This document shows positions 15,331 through 22,916 of a stretch of DNA of 45,738 nt, one piece after another. Source of the DNA: Streptomyces sp. CBMA123 (lineage in GTDB: Bacteria; Actinomycetota; Actinomycetes; Streptomycetales; Streptomycetaceae); assembly GCF_014596465.1 (NCBI RefSeq), contig NZ_MECK01000457.1:1-45738 (forward strand), read 5' to 3'. The position numbers and the translations under genes are program-made. Under the pieces are notes generated by a model. That model saw only the letters and a program-made list of their open reading frames with translations, was not told the DNA's origin and searched no databases. Each line of letters begins with the position of its first letter. The stretch's first letter is position 1.

Positions 15331-16416
15331 TCAGCCGCCGGAGCGGATCGGCTCGCCCGTCCGGTGCAGGTGGCCGAGGATCTCGCGGTACGAACGCAGC
15401 AGGCCGGTCTCGTAGTACGGGATGTCCTTCTCCGCGCAGAACTCCCGGGTGATCCGGGCGGCCCGCCCGAGCGCGGGGGTCGGCATGCTGGGGAACAGGT
15501 GGTGCTCCACCTGGTAGTTGAGGCCGCCCATCACCGAGTCCAGCACCGGGCCGCCACGGACGTTGCGCGAGGTGAGCACCTGGCGGCGCAGGAAGTCCAG
15601 CCGCATCTCCGGGGTCACCATCAGCATGCCCTTGTGGTTCGGGGCGAAGACGCAGCCCAGGTACACGCCGAACAGCGCCTGGTGCACGGCGATGAAGGCC
15701 ACCGCCTTGCCGGCCGGCAGCGCGGCGAACACCAGGCCGAAGTAGGCCACGAAGTGCACGACCAGCAGCACACCCTCCAGCACCGGACGCTTCACGGCGG
15801 GGCTGCGCAGCGCGCGGAAGCTGTTGAAACTCAGGTTGAGGCCCTCCAGCAACAGCAGCGGGAAGAACAGGAACGCCTGCCGGCGGCCGATGAACCGGGC
15901 GAGGCCGCTCGCCTGCCGGGCCTGCCGCTGCGACCACACCACGAGGTCCGGCGAGACGTCCGGGTCGCGCTCCTCGTGGTTGGGGTTGGCGTGGTGGCGG
16001 GTGTGCTTGTTCATCCACCAGCCGTAGCTCATGCCCATCAGCAGGTTGGCGGCGATCCGCCCGCCGATCTCGCTCGGCCCGCGACGGCTGAACACCTGGC
16101 GGTGCGCGAGGTCGTGCGAGAGCAGGGCGACCTGGGCGAACACCACGGCCATCACCGCGGCCAGGACGAGCTGCCACCAGGTGTCGCCGATCTCGAACAG
16201 CGCCCACCAGCCGTCGAGGAAGGCGAAGAGCACCAGTCCGATGCGCACGGCGTAGTAGCCGGGGCGGCGGTCGAGCAGGCCCTCGGCGGCGATCCGGCGG
16301 CTCAGCTGGGCGAAGTCGCTGCCGCCGCCCTCCGGCTGCGGAGCGGGCGGCGCGAGGGCGGTGGGGGCCGCGGGGGCCGGCGCGGCCTTGCTCATCGTCA
16401 CGGGCTGTGTGGGCAT
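15331..16416 (-). CDS. Membrane fatty-acid desaturase
   Basis: The 361-residue integral membrane protein has the three histidine boxes of the acyl-lipid desaturase family: HDLAH (101-105), HTRHH (138-142) and QVEHH in the C-terminal third. Together these hold the di-iron centre. Hydrophobic segments around LVLFAFLDGWWALF, LVLAAVMAVVFAQVALL, FLFFPLLLLEG and VLLVVHFVAYFGLVFAAL give the expected two hairpins. The N-terminal 35 residues are Ala/Pro-rich and dispensable-looking. It introduces a double bond into a membrane acyl chain with electrons from ferredoxin or a similar donor. No redox partner is coded next to it. Position specificity cannot be read. Confidence 0.95.
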   Translation of the reverse strand: MPTQPVTMSKAAPAPAAPTALAPPAPQPEGGGSDFAQLSRRIAAEGLLDRRPGYYAVRIGLVLFAFLDGWWALFEIGDTWWQLVLAAVMAVVFAQVALLSHDLAHRQVFSRRGPSEIGGRIAANLLMGMSYGWWMNKHTRHHANPNHEERDPDVSPDLVVWSQRQARQASGLARFIGRRQAFLFFPLLLLEGLNLSFNSFRALRSPAVKRPVLEGVLLVVHFVAYFGLVFAALPAGKAVAFIAVHQALFGVYLGCVFAPNHKGMLMVTPEMRLDFLRRQVLTSRNVRGGPVLDSVMGGLNYQVEHHLFPSMPTPALGRAARITREFCAEKDIPYYETGLLRSYREILGHLHRTGEPIRSGG

Positions 16417-16628
16417 GCCCCGAGTCTGCTGCGCCGGGCGGGCCGGCAGAACGGGGAAGGCACCCCTCCCGTACGGGTGTTAACCCCCGCACCACCATGG
16501 CGCCCGCAGGTCGTCCGGCATGTGGACTGCCGGCCCCGGGCGAGCGGCCTCCGGTTGATCCACCCGAAGCCGTACCCGTACTGTCGGCACGCGGTGACAT
16601 CGGGGGCGATCGAGAGCGGGGCGGGGCC

Positions 16629-18194
16629 GTGACCGAAGAGGCGATACCTGGGCGGTTGGTCGGCCGGCGCTACCGGCTCCTCCGGCAGCTGGGCGCGGGC
16701 GGCTTCGGGCGGGTCTGGCAGGCCCACGACGAGACCCTGGGCATCGACGTGGCCGTCAAGCAGCTGTGGCTGCCGCCCGCGACCTCCGAAGGCGAGCGGG
16801 CCGAACGGCTGGCCCGGGCCGAACGCGAGGCGCGCAACGCCGCCCGGCTGCGCGACCGGCCGCACATCGTGGCCGTCCACGACGTGCTGGTCGAGGACGG
16901 CATGCCGTGGATGGTGATGCAGCTGGTGTCGGGCGGCTCGCTCGGCGACCGGCTGGCCGCGCACGGGCCGCTGCCGGTCGAACGGGCGGCCGTGGTCGCC
17001 CGCGCCCTGCTGACGGCCCTCGGCGCCGCCCACGCGGCCGGGGTGGTGCACCGGGACGTCAAGCCCGCCAACGTCATGCTGGCCGACGACGGCGACGTCC
17101 TGCTCGCCGACTTCGGGATCGCCGTCCACGAGGCCGACTCGACGCTCACCGTGACCGGGGCGTTCGTCGGCTCGATCGAGTACATCGCCCCCGAGCGGGC
17201 GCGCGGCGTGGACGGGCAGGCCGCCTCCGACCTGTTCTCCCTCGGCGTCACCCTGTACCAGGCCGTCGAGGGCGTCTCGCCGTTCCGCCGGGAGTCGGCG
17301 ACCGCCTCGCTCACCGCCGTCCTGTTCGACCCGCCCGAGCCGCCCCGCAACGCCGGCCGGCTGGCCCCGCTGATCCTCGCCCTGCTGGCCAAGGACCCGG
17401 AGCAACGGCCCGGCACCGCGCAGGCGTTGGCGATGCTCGACCAGTCCGTGCCGGACCGGCCCACCGCCCTCGACCAGCCGCTGCCGGCGCCGGCGCCGGC
17501 CACCGCCCTCGACCACCCGTTCCCGGCCGCGCCCGCCGAGGACGAGGACCGGGCGGATCAGCTTGGGGTGACGTCGGCGTCGGAGACCCCGGCGTCACGG
17601 CCCTACCTGACGATCGCGGTCGCGGTCGCCGTCGTCGCCGTCCTGGCCGGAGCGATCTGGCTGCTGGCGGCCTCGCGGCCCGGGGACGGCAAGGCCAAGC
17701 AGCCCGCGACCGGGGCCGGGGCCGCCTTCCCCGCGCCGCCGTCGGGCAGCCCCTGGCGGGGCCCGTCGCCGAGCCCGTCAGTCGGCCTCCCGGACCTCCC
17801 GACGCCCTGCGACATCCCCTCCGCCACCGTCGACAAGCTCCGGCTCACCAACCACGGCAAGGAGGACGTCAAACCCGAGCGCCGCCGGTGCGACTGGTGG
17901 ACGGACGGGTCCGCCCAACTCCCGTACAACTTCGCCAGCGCGCAGACCTACCGGACCGGATACAGCGCCCATCCGGGCTCGCACCCGGTGCGGGTCGCGG
18001 ACGCCGTCACCGCGCAGGAGTACATCGACAAGTTCAACGACCCCCACATGACCCTCTGCCGCGTCGAATGGTCCACCGCCAACGGCGGCTTCGCGTCCGC
18101 CGTGGTGCAGGCCAGCAACGCCGACGACAGCAGCCACCTCTGCGAGTACGCCGAGCAGTGGGCGAACGGGTTGTATCAGAGCCTGCCCCACTGA
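16629..18194 (+). CDS. Membrane-anchored Ser/Thr protein kinase
   Basis: The GTG at 16629 with GAGAGCGGGG upstream is chosen; the frame is open further upstream but those codons read as leader. The 521-residue protein has a Hanks-type kinase domain: Gly-rich loop GAGGFG (residues 22-27), Lys44 in VAVK, catalytic loop HRDVKPAN (141-148), DFGIAV and APERARG. A Pro/Ala-rich juxtamembrane linker leads to one transmembrane helix (TIAVAVAVVAVLAGAIWLLA, about 327-346). The remaining 170 residues are extracellular with four Cys and no PASTA repeats; they resemble a small folded sensor domain. Ligand and targets are unknown. It is divergent from the desaturase. Confidence 0.95.
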   Translation: MTEEAIPGRLVGRRYRLLRQLGAGGFGRVWQAHDETLGIDVAVKQLWLPPATSEGERAERLARAEREARNAARLRDRPHIVAVHDVLVEDGMPWMVMQLVSGGSLGDRLAAHGPLPVERAAVVARALLTALGAAHAAGVVHRDVKPANVMLADDGDVLLADFGIAVHEADSTLTVTGAFVGSIEYIAPERARGVDGQAASDLFSLGVTLYQAVEGVSPFRRESATASLTAVLFDPPEPPRNAGRLAPLILALLAKDPEQRPGTAQALAMLDQSVPDRPTALDQPLPAPAPATALDHPFPAAPAEDEDRADQLGVTSASETPASRPYLTIAVAVAVVAVLAGAIWLLAASRPGDGKAKQPATGAGAAFPAPPSGSPWRGPSPSPSVGLPDLPTPCDIPSATVDKLRLTNHGKEDVKPERRRCDWWTDGSAQLPYNFASAQTYRTGYSAHPGSHPVRVADAVTAQEYIDKFNDPHMTLCRVEWSTANGGFASAVVQASNADDSSHLCEYAEQWANGLYQSLPH

Positions 18195-18207
18195 CCGTCA
18201 CCGGCCG

Positions 18208-18828
18208 TCACTGACCGCACGGTGTCCGGAACAGCTCGTCCAGGTGGTGGGTGAGCACGGCCAGCGCCTGCTCACCGGTGCGCTGGCCACCGAGCACGCT
18301 CGACCCCAGCCCGTTGACCATCGCCAGCAGCCCGGCGGCGGCCATCTCGACGTCCCGCTCCGGCGCGATCCCGCCCGCCTGCTGGGCGGCGCGCAACTGC
18401 TTGACCAGGAAGCCCTCCAGCACGACTGGCGGCTGCGCCGCCCGCTGCTCCAGCACCTCGGGGTCGCCGAGCACCAGCGTGTAGTACGCCGCGTACGTCC
18501 GGGTGATCCGACGGCTCTCGGCGTCCGTCGGCAGGATGCAGGAGAGGATCGCGGTCACCACCTCGCGGGGGGCGCGGGCCTCGCCGATCCAGCGTTCCAT
18601 CCGGGCCTGGAGCTGGGTTCCGAGCCGGGCGAGGGCGTCCAGCAGCAGGCCCTGCTTGGTCGTGAAGTAGTACTGGACGAGGCGCAGTGAGACACCGGCC
18701 TCGGTCGCGACCGCCCGCATGCTGGCCGACTGGAGGCCCTGGGTGTCGGCGATCCGCAGCAGGGCCTCGGCGATCTGCCGGCGGCGCTCCTCGTGGTCCA
18801 CCTTCCCAGCTCCTGGTTTCTCGGTCAT
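18208..18828 (-). CDS. TetR-family regulator
   Basis: The 206-residue protein has the TetR helix-turn-helix at residues about 14-60 (RRQIAEALLRIADTQGLQSASMRAVATEAGVSLRLVQYYFTTKQGL), followed by an all-helical ligand-binding domain. It is divergent from the alpha/beta hydrolase gene, and the 69-base spacer is almost filled by a symmetric dyad that overlaps both predicted promoters. Self-repression and repression of the hydrolase are the simplest reading. The ATG is preceded by GGAGG. The ligand is unknown, probably a small hydrophobic compound handled by the hydrolase. Confidence 0.93.
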   Translation of the reverse strand: MTEKPGAGKVDHEERRRQIAEALLRIADTQGLQSASMRAVATEAGVSLRLVQYYFTTKQGLLLDALARLGTQLQARMERWIGEARAPREVVTAILSCILPTDAESRRITRTYAAYYTLVLGDPEVLEQRAAQPPVVLEGFLVKQLRAAQQAGGIAPERDVEMAAAGLLAMVNGLGSSVLGGQRTGEQALAVLTHHLDELFRTPCGQ

Positions 18829-18859
18829 GACGTGGCCTCCATGGTTCGCCCTCGCACGC

Positions 18860-18900
18860 TTGGTACACCCGTATCATGCCTGTGATACACATGTACCATG
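18860..18900. promoter_or_regulatory. Symmetric TetR operator with two face-to-face promoters
   Basis: TGGTACA (18861-18867) and GTATCA (18871-18876) are mirrored by TGATAC (18883-18888) and TGTACCA (18892-18898), all sharing one centre at 18879.5. On the plus strand TTGGTA (18860-18865), 17 bases and TGATAC make a good -35/-10. The predicted start site falls within a few bases of the hydrolase ATG at 18898, so its mRNA should be leaderless; no ribosome-binding site is present. The minus strand shows the mirrored pair, ATGGTA-17-TGATAC, for the TetR gene, which does have a leader with GGAGG. Confidence 0.7.
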
Positions 18901-19770
18901 CGAATCAGCGAGTTCACGAACGCCAAGGCCGAAGCCCGCTTCCGCACCGCGTACGAGCGCGCCCTGACCCAGCTCTGGCCCGGCCCGCGCACCGCGCTCG
19001 ACGTCCCCACCGGCTTCGGGACCACCCGCGTCCAGCGCACCGGCCCCGCCCCCGGCCGGCCGATCGTGCTGCTCCCCGGCTCCGGCGGCAACGCCCTGAT
19101 GTGGCACGCGTACATCGAGCGGCTCGCCGCCCACCACCCCGTCATCGCCGTGGACACCATCGGCGAACCCGGCGCCAGCGTGCAGACCGCCCCCATCAAG
19201 GACGGCCAGGACGCCGCCGACTGGCTGGAAGAACTCCTCACCGCCCTCGACGTCCCCACCGCCCACCTGGTCGGCTGCTCCTACGGCGGCTGGATCGCCC
19301 TCCACCACCAGCTCCGCCACCCCGGCCGGACCGCCACCCTCACCCTGGTCGACCCGGCGGGCCTCGCCGACGTCGGCCGGCGCTTCTACACCTGGATCAT
19401 CCTCGGCGGCCTCGCCGCCCTGGCCCCGCGCGCGCTCCGCCCCCGGCTGGCCCGGGCGGTCGGCAACAGCGCCATCCTGGAGGCCGAACTGATGACCCTG
19501 ATGCGCGCCTCGACCGGCTTCCGCCGCCGCCTGCCGCTCGCCGCCCCCCTCGACGACCCGGAGCTGGCCCGGCTCAGCGCCCCCGCGCTCTTCCTGCTCG
19601 GCGAGCGCAGCGCCCTGCACGACGCCCGGGCCGTCGCCGAGCGGCTGCACCGGCTCGTTCCGGCGGCCCGGGTCGGGATCGTCCCCGGCGCTGGGCACTC
19701 GCTGACCACCGACGACCCGGCGGCCGTCCTCGACGGGATCCTCACCATGGCCTCGTCCCAGGCCAGTTGA
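18898..19770 (+). CDS. Alpha/beta-fold hydrolase
   Basis: The 290-residue cytoplasmic enzyme has the oxyanion-hole motif (VLLPGSGGNALMW, near residue 57), the nucleophile elbow LVGCSYGGW with the catalytic Ser, a helical lid and the late His in VPGAGHSLTTDDP. The acid is probably the Asp in the strand before LLGERSALHD. It belongs to the broad esterase, epoxide-hydrolase or C-C-hydrolase group; the substrate cannot be told. It is controlled, by layout, by the divergent TetR regulator. The ATG overlaps the operator half-site and lacks a Shine-Dalgarno, consistent with a leaderless transcript. The last 35 bases of the gene are part of a duplicated 40-base unit. Confidence 0.92.
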   Translation: MRISEFTNAKAEARFRTAYERALTQLWPGPRTALDVPTGFGTTRVQRTGPAPGRPIVLLPGSGGNALMWHAYIERLAAHHPVIAVDTIGEPGASVQTAPIKDGQDAADWLEELLTALDVPTAHLVGCSYGGWIALHHQLRHPGRTATLTLVDPAGLADVGRRFYTWIILGGLAALAPRALRPRLARAVGNSAILEAELMTLMRASTGFRRRLPLAAPLDDPELARLSAPALFLLGERSALHDARAVAERLHRLVPAARVGIVPGAGHSLTTDDPAAVLDGILTMASSQAS

Positions 19771-19827
19771 CCAGCCCCTCCTCGGCTGGATCCTCACCAC
19801 GGTATCGCCCCAGGTCAGTTGACCAGC
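19736..19827. repeat. Duplicated 40-bp unit spanning two gene ends
   Basis: The segment 19736-19775 is repeated at 19788-19827 with 35 of 40 bases identical (52-base period). Copy one holds the last codons and stop of the hydrolase; copy two codes, on the minus strand, the last codons and stop of the convergent gene. A tandem duplication created the second gene's end, or extended it. Confidence 0.75.
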
Positions 19828-20282
19828 TCGTCCGCGACGGGCCCGTCCGCGAGGACCATCGGCCAGTCGTCCTCGGCGGCCAGCAGGACGTCCAGCGGGG
19901 TGCCGGGCGCGCCGGTGAACACGGCGGTGGCCTCGGAGAACCGGCCGAGCCGGACCGGGACGGTCACCTCGGCGGACAGGACGACGGCGGCATCCGGATC
20001 GACGGCCGAGCGGACCGGGAAGTCGGCCGGATCGGCCTCCACCTGCTCCAGCGCGTACGGGTAGACGGCGATCGACACCGCCAGCCGGTCGCCCACCCGG
20101 GTGCGCTCGGCCCAGCCGTCGGTCGGCAGCAGGAAGAAGGCGCCGTCGCCCTCGTAGCAGTACGAGCCGAGCCGGTCCAGCGCCCGTTCGCCGGGGGTGC
20201 CCTCGGGGTCGACGACGAGGACGGCGACCTGGGCGTCCGGGTCACTCGGGTCGAGGCCGGCACGGACGTACAGACGGGCCAC
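19815..20282 (-). CDS. Protein of unknown function, 155 residues
   Basis: The GTG at 20282 has GGAGG six bases upstream, so I start here. The product is acidic and rich in beta-strand-like stretches (RLYVRAGLDPSDPDAQVAVLVVDPEG, YCYEGDGAFFLLPTDGWAERTRVGDRLAVSIAVYPY, AVVLSAEVTVPVRLGRFSEATAVFTGAPG) and has no signal peptide or membrane helix. I do not recognise the family. It follows the rhomboid-like membrane gene on the same strand by 83 bases and may be co-transcribed. Its last few codons fall in the second copy of a 40-base duplication, so the C-terminal residues (ADELVN) may be a recent addition. Confidence 0.7.
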   Translation of the reverse strand: MARLYVRAGLDPSDPDAQVAVLVVDPEGTPGERALDRLGSYCYEGDGAFFLLPTDGWAERTRVGDRLAVSIAVYPYALEQVEADPADFPVRSAVDPDAAVVLSAEVTVPVRLGRFSEATAVFTGAPGTPLDVLLAAEDDWPMVLADGPVADELVN

Positions 20283-20365
20283 GGGGAACCTCCGGGTCGC
20301 GGAACGGAAACAGGCCCGCCGGCCGCCTCCCACAAGGGAGTTGGACGACGGGCCGCGGGCCCACG

Positions 20366-21046
20366 CTACCGTCGGGCCGCCTGGCCCCGCGCCTCCCGGC
20401 GCTGCGCCACCTGGCGGCGGACCGCCCAGGCCGCCCCGCCGAGGATGAAGCCGTAGACGGAGACCAGCCCGTGGCCGTTGTCCTGGGCGAGCCACATCGC
20501 GAGGCCGAGCACCGGGACGCCGGCCGCCAGGGCGATCTCCTTGGGGAGGCGGGTGCGGGTGAGGAAGGCGAGGGCGAGGGTGGCGCCGAGGAAGTAGGTG
20601 GCGCCGGAGCTGCCGGCGAAGTTGCGGGGGTCGGTGCTGGGGCCGTCGCCGAAGCCGAGCAGGTCGTCGATGCGGCCGGGCAGCACGATGCCGGCCAGGA
20701 AGAAGCCGAGGGTCAGCGGGCCGCCCCAGTACCACTGGGCGAGCGCGGCGACGGCGGCGAGGGTGACGAGGTTCCACAGGTCGCCGAAGAGGCCGCCGTT
20801 CTGCATGAACACCGAGGTGAACTCGCGCCACCAGCCGGACTTGGCCGGGTCCGCGTCCAGCGCGTCCATGGCGCCGGACCACACCAGCTGGAGCAGCACG
20901 CCGCCGACGGCGACGGCGGTCAGGGCGATCGCCGCCCACGGCAGCGGCCGCGAGCGCAGGGTGTCGCGACCGACCACGCCCAGCCCGCAGTTGACCATCA
21001 TGACCATCAGCGCGGCCGTGGTCACGTTGAAAAGGATCGCCCCCAT
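20366..21046 (-). CDS. Rhomboid-like intramembrane protein
   Basis: The 226-residue membrane protein starts at the ATG with GGAGGGGC upstream. It shows the rhomboid pattern: a WREFTSVF segment (73-80) and a helix with Asn92 in GDLWNLVTL, equivalent to the WR...HxxxxHLxxN region. A GxSG motif in AGSSGATYFLG puts Ser147 at the expected nucleophile position. DNGHGLVSVYGFILGG puts His192 and the Gly pair where the catalytic base and packing helix should be. The usual first His of the oxyanion region is replaced (MQNGG). I infer a serine intramembrane protease or an inactive relative; substrate unknown. It is divergent from a TetR gene that probably controls it. Confidence 0.65.
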   Translation of the reverse strand: MGAILFNVTTAALMVMMVNCGLGVVGRDTLRSRPLPWAAIALTAVAVGGVLLQLVWSGAMDALDADPAKSGWWREFTSVFMQNGGLFGDLWNLVTLAAVAALAQWYWGGPLTLGFFLAGIVLPGRIDDLLGFGDGPSTDPRNFAGSSGATYFLGATLALAFLTRTRLPKEIALAAGVPVLGLAMWLAQDNGHGLVSVYGFILGGAAWAVRRQVAQRREARGQAARR

Positions 21047-21073
21047 GGTCTTGCCCCTCCCCGGATCCGGCGC

Positions 21074-21137
21074 TTTCCAACGCCGTTCGAAAACCTGATG
21101 GAGCAAAGCTAGCACAGTTTTCGAACGGTGTTGGAAA
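21074..21137. promoter_or_regulatory. Two matching TetR operators in a divergent promoter region
   Basis: Two imperfect 19-base palindromes of form TTTC[C/G]AACG-N-CGTT[C/G]GAAA lie at 21074-21092 and 21119-21137, centred 45 bases apart. Their larger 22-base arms are inverted copies of each other at 20 of 22 positions. They flank the promoters of the rhomboid-like gene and the TetR gene. Confidence 0.75.
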
Positions 21138-21156
21138 ATGTTGTACGGTGGATCGC

Positions 21157-21783
21157 ATGAAGCTCACCAAGGACCGCATCGTCGACGCGGGCATGGCCGT
21201 CTTCGCCGAGGTCGGCTACCAGAACCTGTCGATGCGCCAGGTCGCCGACCGCCTCGACGCCCATGCGGGCAGCCTCTACTACCACGTGCGCGGCAAGGAC
21301 GAACTGCTCGCCCTGATGGCCGACCGGGTGTGCCGCCAGGCCTACGACGCCGGCACCGAAGCCCTGGCCGCCCTCCCCGCCGACGCGCCCTGGCAGGACC
21401 GCGTCGAGGCCCAGGCCACCGCCCTGCGCCGGAGCATCAAGCAGCACCCCGGCGGCGCCCAACTCCTCGCCGAGAGCCCCGGCATGCTCAGCACCGGCGC
21501 CCTCTCGCTGATGGAACGCCTGCTGCGCACCCTCCTCGACGCCGGCCTGCCCGCCGAGCACTGCGGCATCGCCGCCGACATCCTGCTCAGCCACGTCACC
21601 GGCTTCGCGCTCCAGGAACAGAACCAGCCCGCCACCCAGCCGACCGTCAGCGCCGAGTTCTACGCCGAACTCTGCGAGCGGTTCCCGCTGGTCATGGGCG
21701 AGTTGATCCCGCGCCTGGGGCAGGACGAGAAGTTCGCCCGGAGCCTCGACCTGCTCTGCACGGGCTTCACGGCGCTCTCCTAG
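21157..21783 (+). CDS. TetR-family regulator with TetR_C-type domain
   Basis: Taken from the ATG at 21157 (an in-frame GTG is nine bases earlier), the 208-residue protein has a TetR helix-turn-helix (DRIVDAGMAVFAEVGYQNLSMRQVADRLDAHAGSLYYHVRGKDELL, residues 6-51). The C-terminal helical domain (EALAALPADAPWQDRVEAQATALRRSIKQHPGGAQLL) is like the tetracycline-repressor type. It faces the rhomboid-like gene across 110 bases that hold two matching palindromes. Control of that gene and itself is inferred. The inducer is unknown. Confidence 0.93.
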   Translation: MKLTKDRIVDAGMAVFAEVGYQNLSMRQVADRLDAHAGSLYYHVRGKDELLALMADRVCRQAYDAGTEALAALPADAPWQDRVEAQATALRRSIKQHPGGAQLLAESPGMLSTGALSLMERLLRTLLDAGLPAEHCGIAADILLSHVTGFALQEQNQPATQPTVSAEFYAELCERFPLVMGELIPRLGQDEKFARSLDLLCTGFTALS

Positions 21784-21841
21784 CCGAACCGCCGCCGACG
21801 CGACCGTCCCCCACGCGGATGCGGCGGGCCGGTCACCGCAC

Positions 21842-22687
21842 TCAGCCCTGCTGCGGCGGACGGCGGCGCAGACTCAGCAACAGCAGGACCACCGCCGTCA
21901 ACACCGCCGAGGTGCGCAGCACCCCCGGGGCCATCGACCAGCTGAACTGACCCAGCGGGGAGCCGGCCTGCACCCCGGCGCCCCCGCCGGCACCGCCGGC
22001 ACCCGCCTGCTTGGCGTGCTGCATCGCGAACAGGGTGCTCGCGCTCATCGTCACCAGCGGAATCCCCAGGATCACGAACTTGCGCGTCAGATCCGAGAGT
22101 TGACGGGACAGATAGCCCAGCCCCCAACCCGCCAGCATGGCCGGGAAGAACCCGGACACCGCGCCGCCGACCAGCAGCCCGCAGGACAGCAGGATCAGCG
22201 GGGACGGCTTGCGCGCGCCCTTGCCCGCACCTTTGCCCGCCCCCTTGCCCGCAGTGGCGACGGGCGCGGCCTTCGCCCTCCGCTGCCGCTTCGACGGCTT
22301 CGCCCCGGCCTGGTCCACCTGCTGCCGCGCCGCCTCCTCCTCAGCCGTGCGCTGCTCGGGGACCGGCTTGGGCGCGGGCTGCGGCGTGTCCGAGAAGTCC
22401 AGCATCGTCATCGTCCACGGGCTCGAACTCTGCACCGTCGGCGGCGGGATCACCTCCCCGCCGCCCCCGGGCGAGGTCACGCCCGGCAGGTCCAGCGACA
22501 CGTTCGGGATGCCACCCGTCAGCGCGGCCCCGGCGGCACCCGCCGGCGGGCCGTACACGCTGTCCTCCGCCGGCCCGGCGGCCGGCGGAGCAGCCGGAGG
22601 AGGCGGTGCGGACGGCGCGGACGGCGCCGCCGCCCGCGCCCGCTCGCTCCACGGCCCGCTCTTGCGCCACCACTCGCCGTCCGTCAT
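21842..22687 (-). CDS. Pro-rich membrane protein of unknown function
   Basis: The 281-residue frame starts at the ATG at 22687 (a GTG three bases earlier is also usable). Residues 1-115 are soluble, rich in Pro, Ala and Gly, with repeated VIPPPT-like and AAPSAPSAPP-like stretches. A basic linker of GKGAGKGAGKGARK repeats leads to a first membrane helix pair (LILLSCGLLVGGAVSGFFPAMLAGWGLGYL), a third helix (FVILGIPLVTMSASTLF) and a last helix (GVLRTSAVLTAVVLLLLSL). I do not recognise it. The layout, a disordered cytoplasmic head with a three- or four-helix anchor, fits a scaffold or secretion-associated protein. It is divergent from the helicase-associated gene. Confidence 0.8.
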   Translation of the reverse strand: MTDGEWWRKSGPWSERARAAAPSAPSAPPPPAAPPAAGPAEDSVYGPPAGAAGAALTGGIPNVSLDLPGVTSPGGGGEVIPPPTVQSSSPWTMTMLDFSDTPQPAPKPVPEQRTAEEEAARQQVDQAGAKPSKRQRRAKAAPVATAGKGAGKGAGKGARKPSPLILLSCGLLVGGAVSGFFPAMLAGWGLGYLSRQLSDLTRKFVILGIPLVTMSASTLFAMQHAKQAGAGGAGGGAGVQAGSPLGQFSWSMAPGVLRTSAVLTAVVLLLLSLRRRPPQQG

Positions 22688-22794
22688 CACCGACACCCCG
22701 CCTCGCCCACGCCGCCCGCCGCACCGCGGCGACCGCCCACCGAACCGCCCTCGGCCGTGACGGTACCCACCGTGCCCCGCCCGCGCGAGTCCGC

Positions 22795-22842
22795 CACGAC
22801 CACCAGCGAACACGACCACCGGCGAACACGACCACCGGCGAA
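22795..22842. repeat. Three tandem copies of a 16-bp unit
   Basis: The unit CACGACCACCRGCGAA occurs three times head to tail with one base change (22795-22810, 22811-22826, 22827-22842). It lies in the divergent space upstream of two genes, so it could be a set of regulator sites or a simple tandem array. Confidence 0.75.
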
Positions 22843-22916
22843 CCGACGGCGTACGCAGCCCGCGGCCCGCCCCACGAGCGCACCCGCCGTCCGCGCTCCC
22901 GACTAACCTAGGTCGA

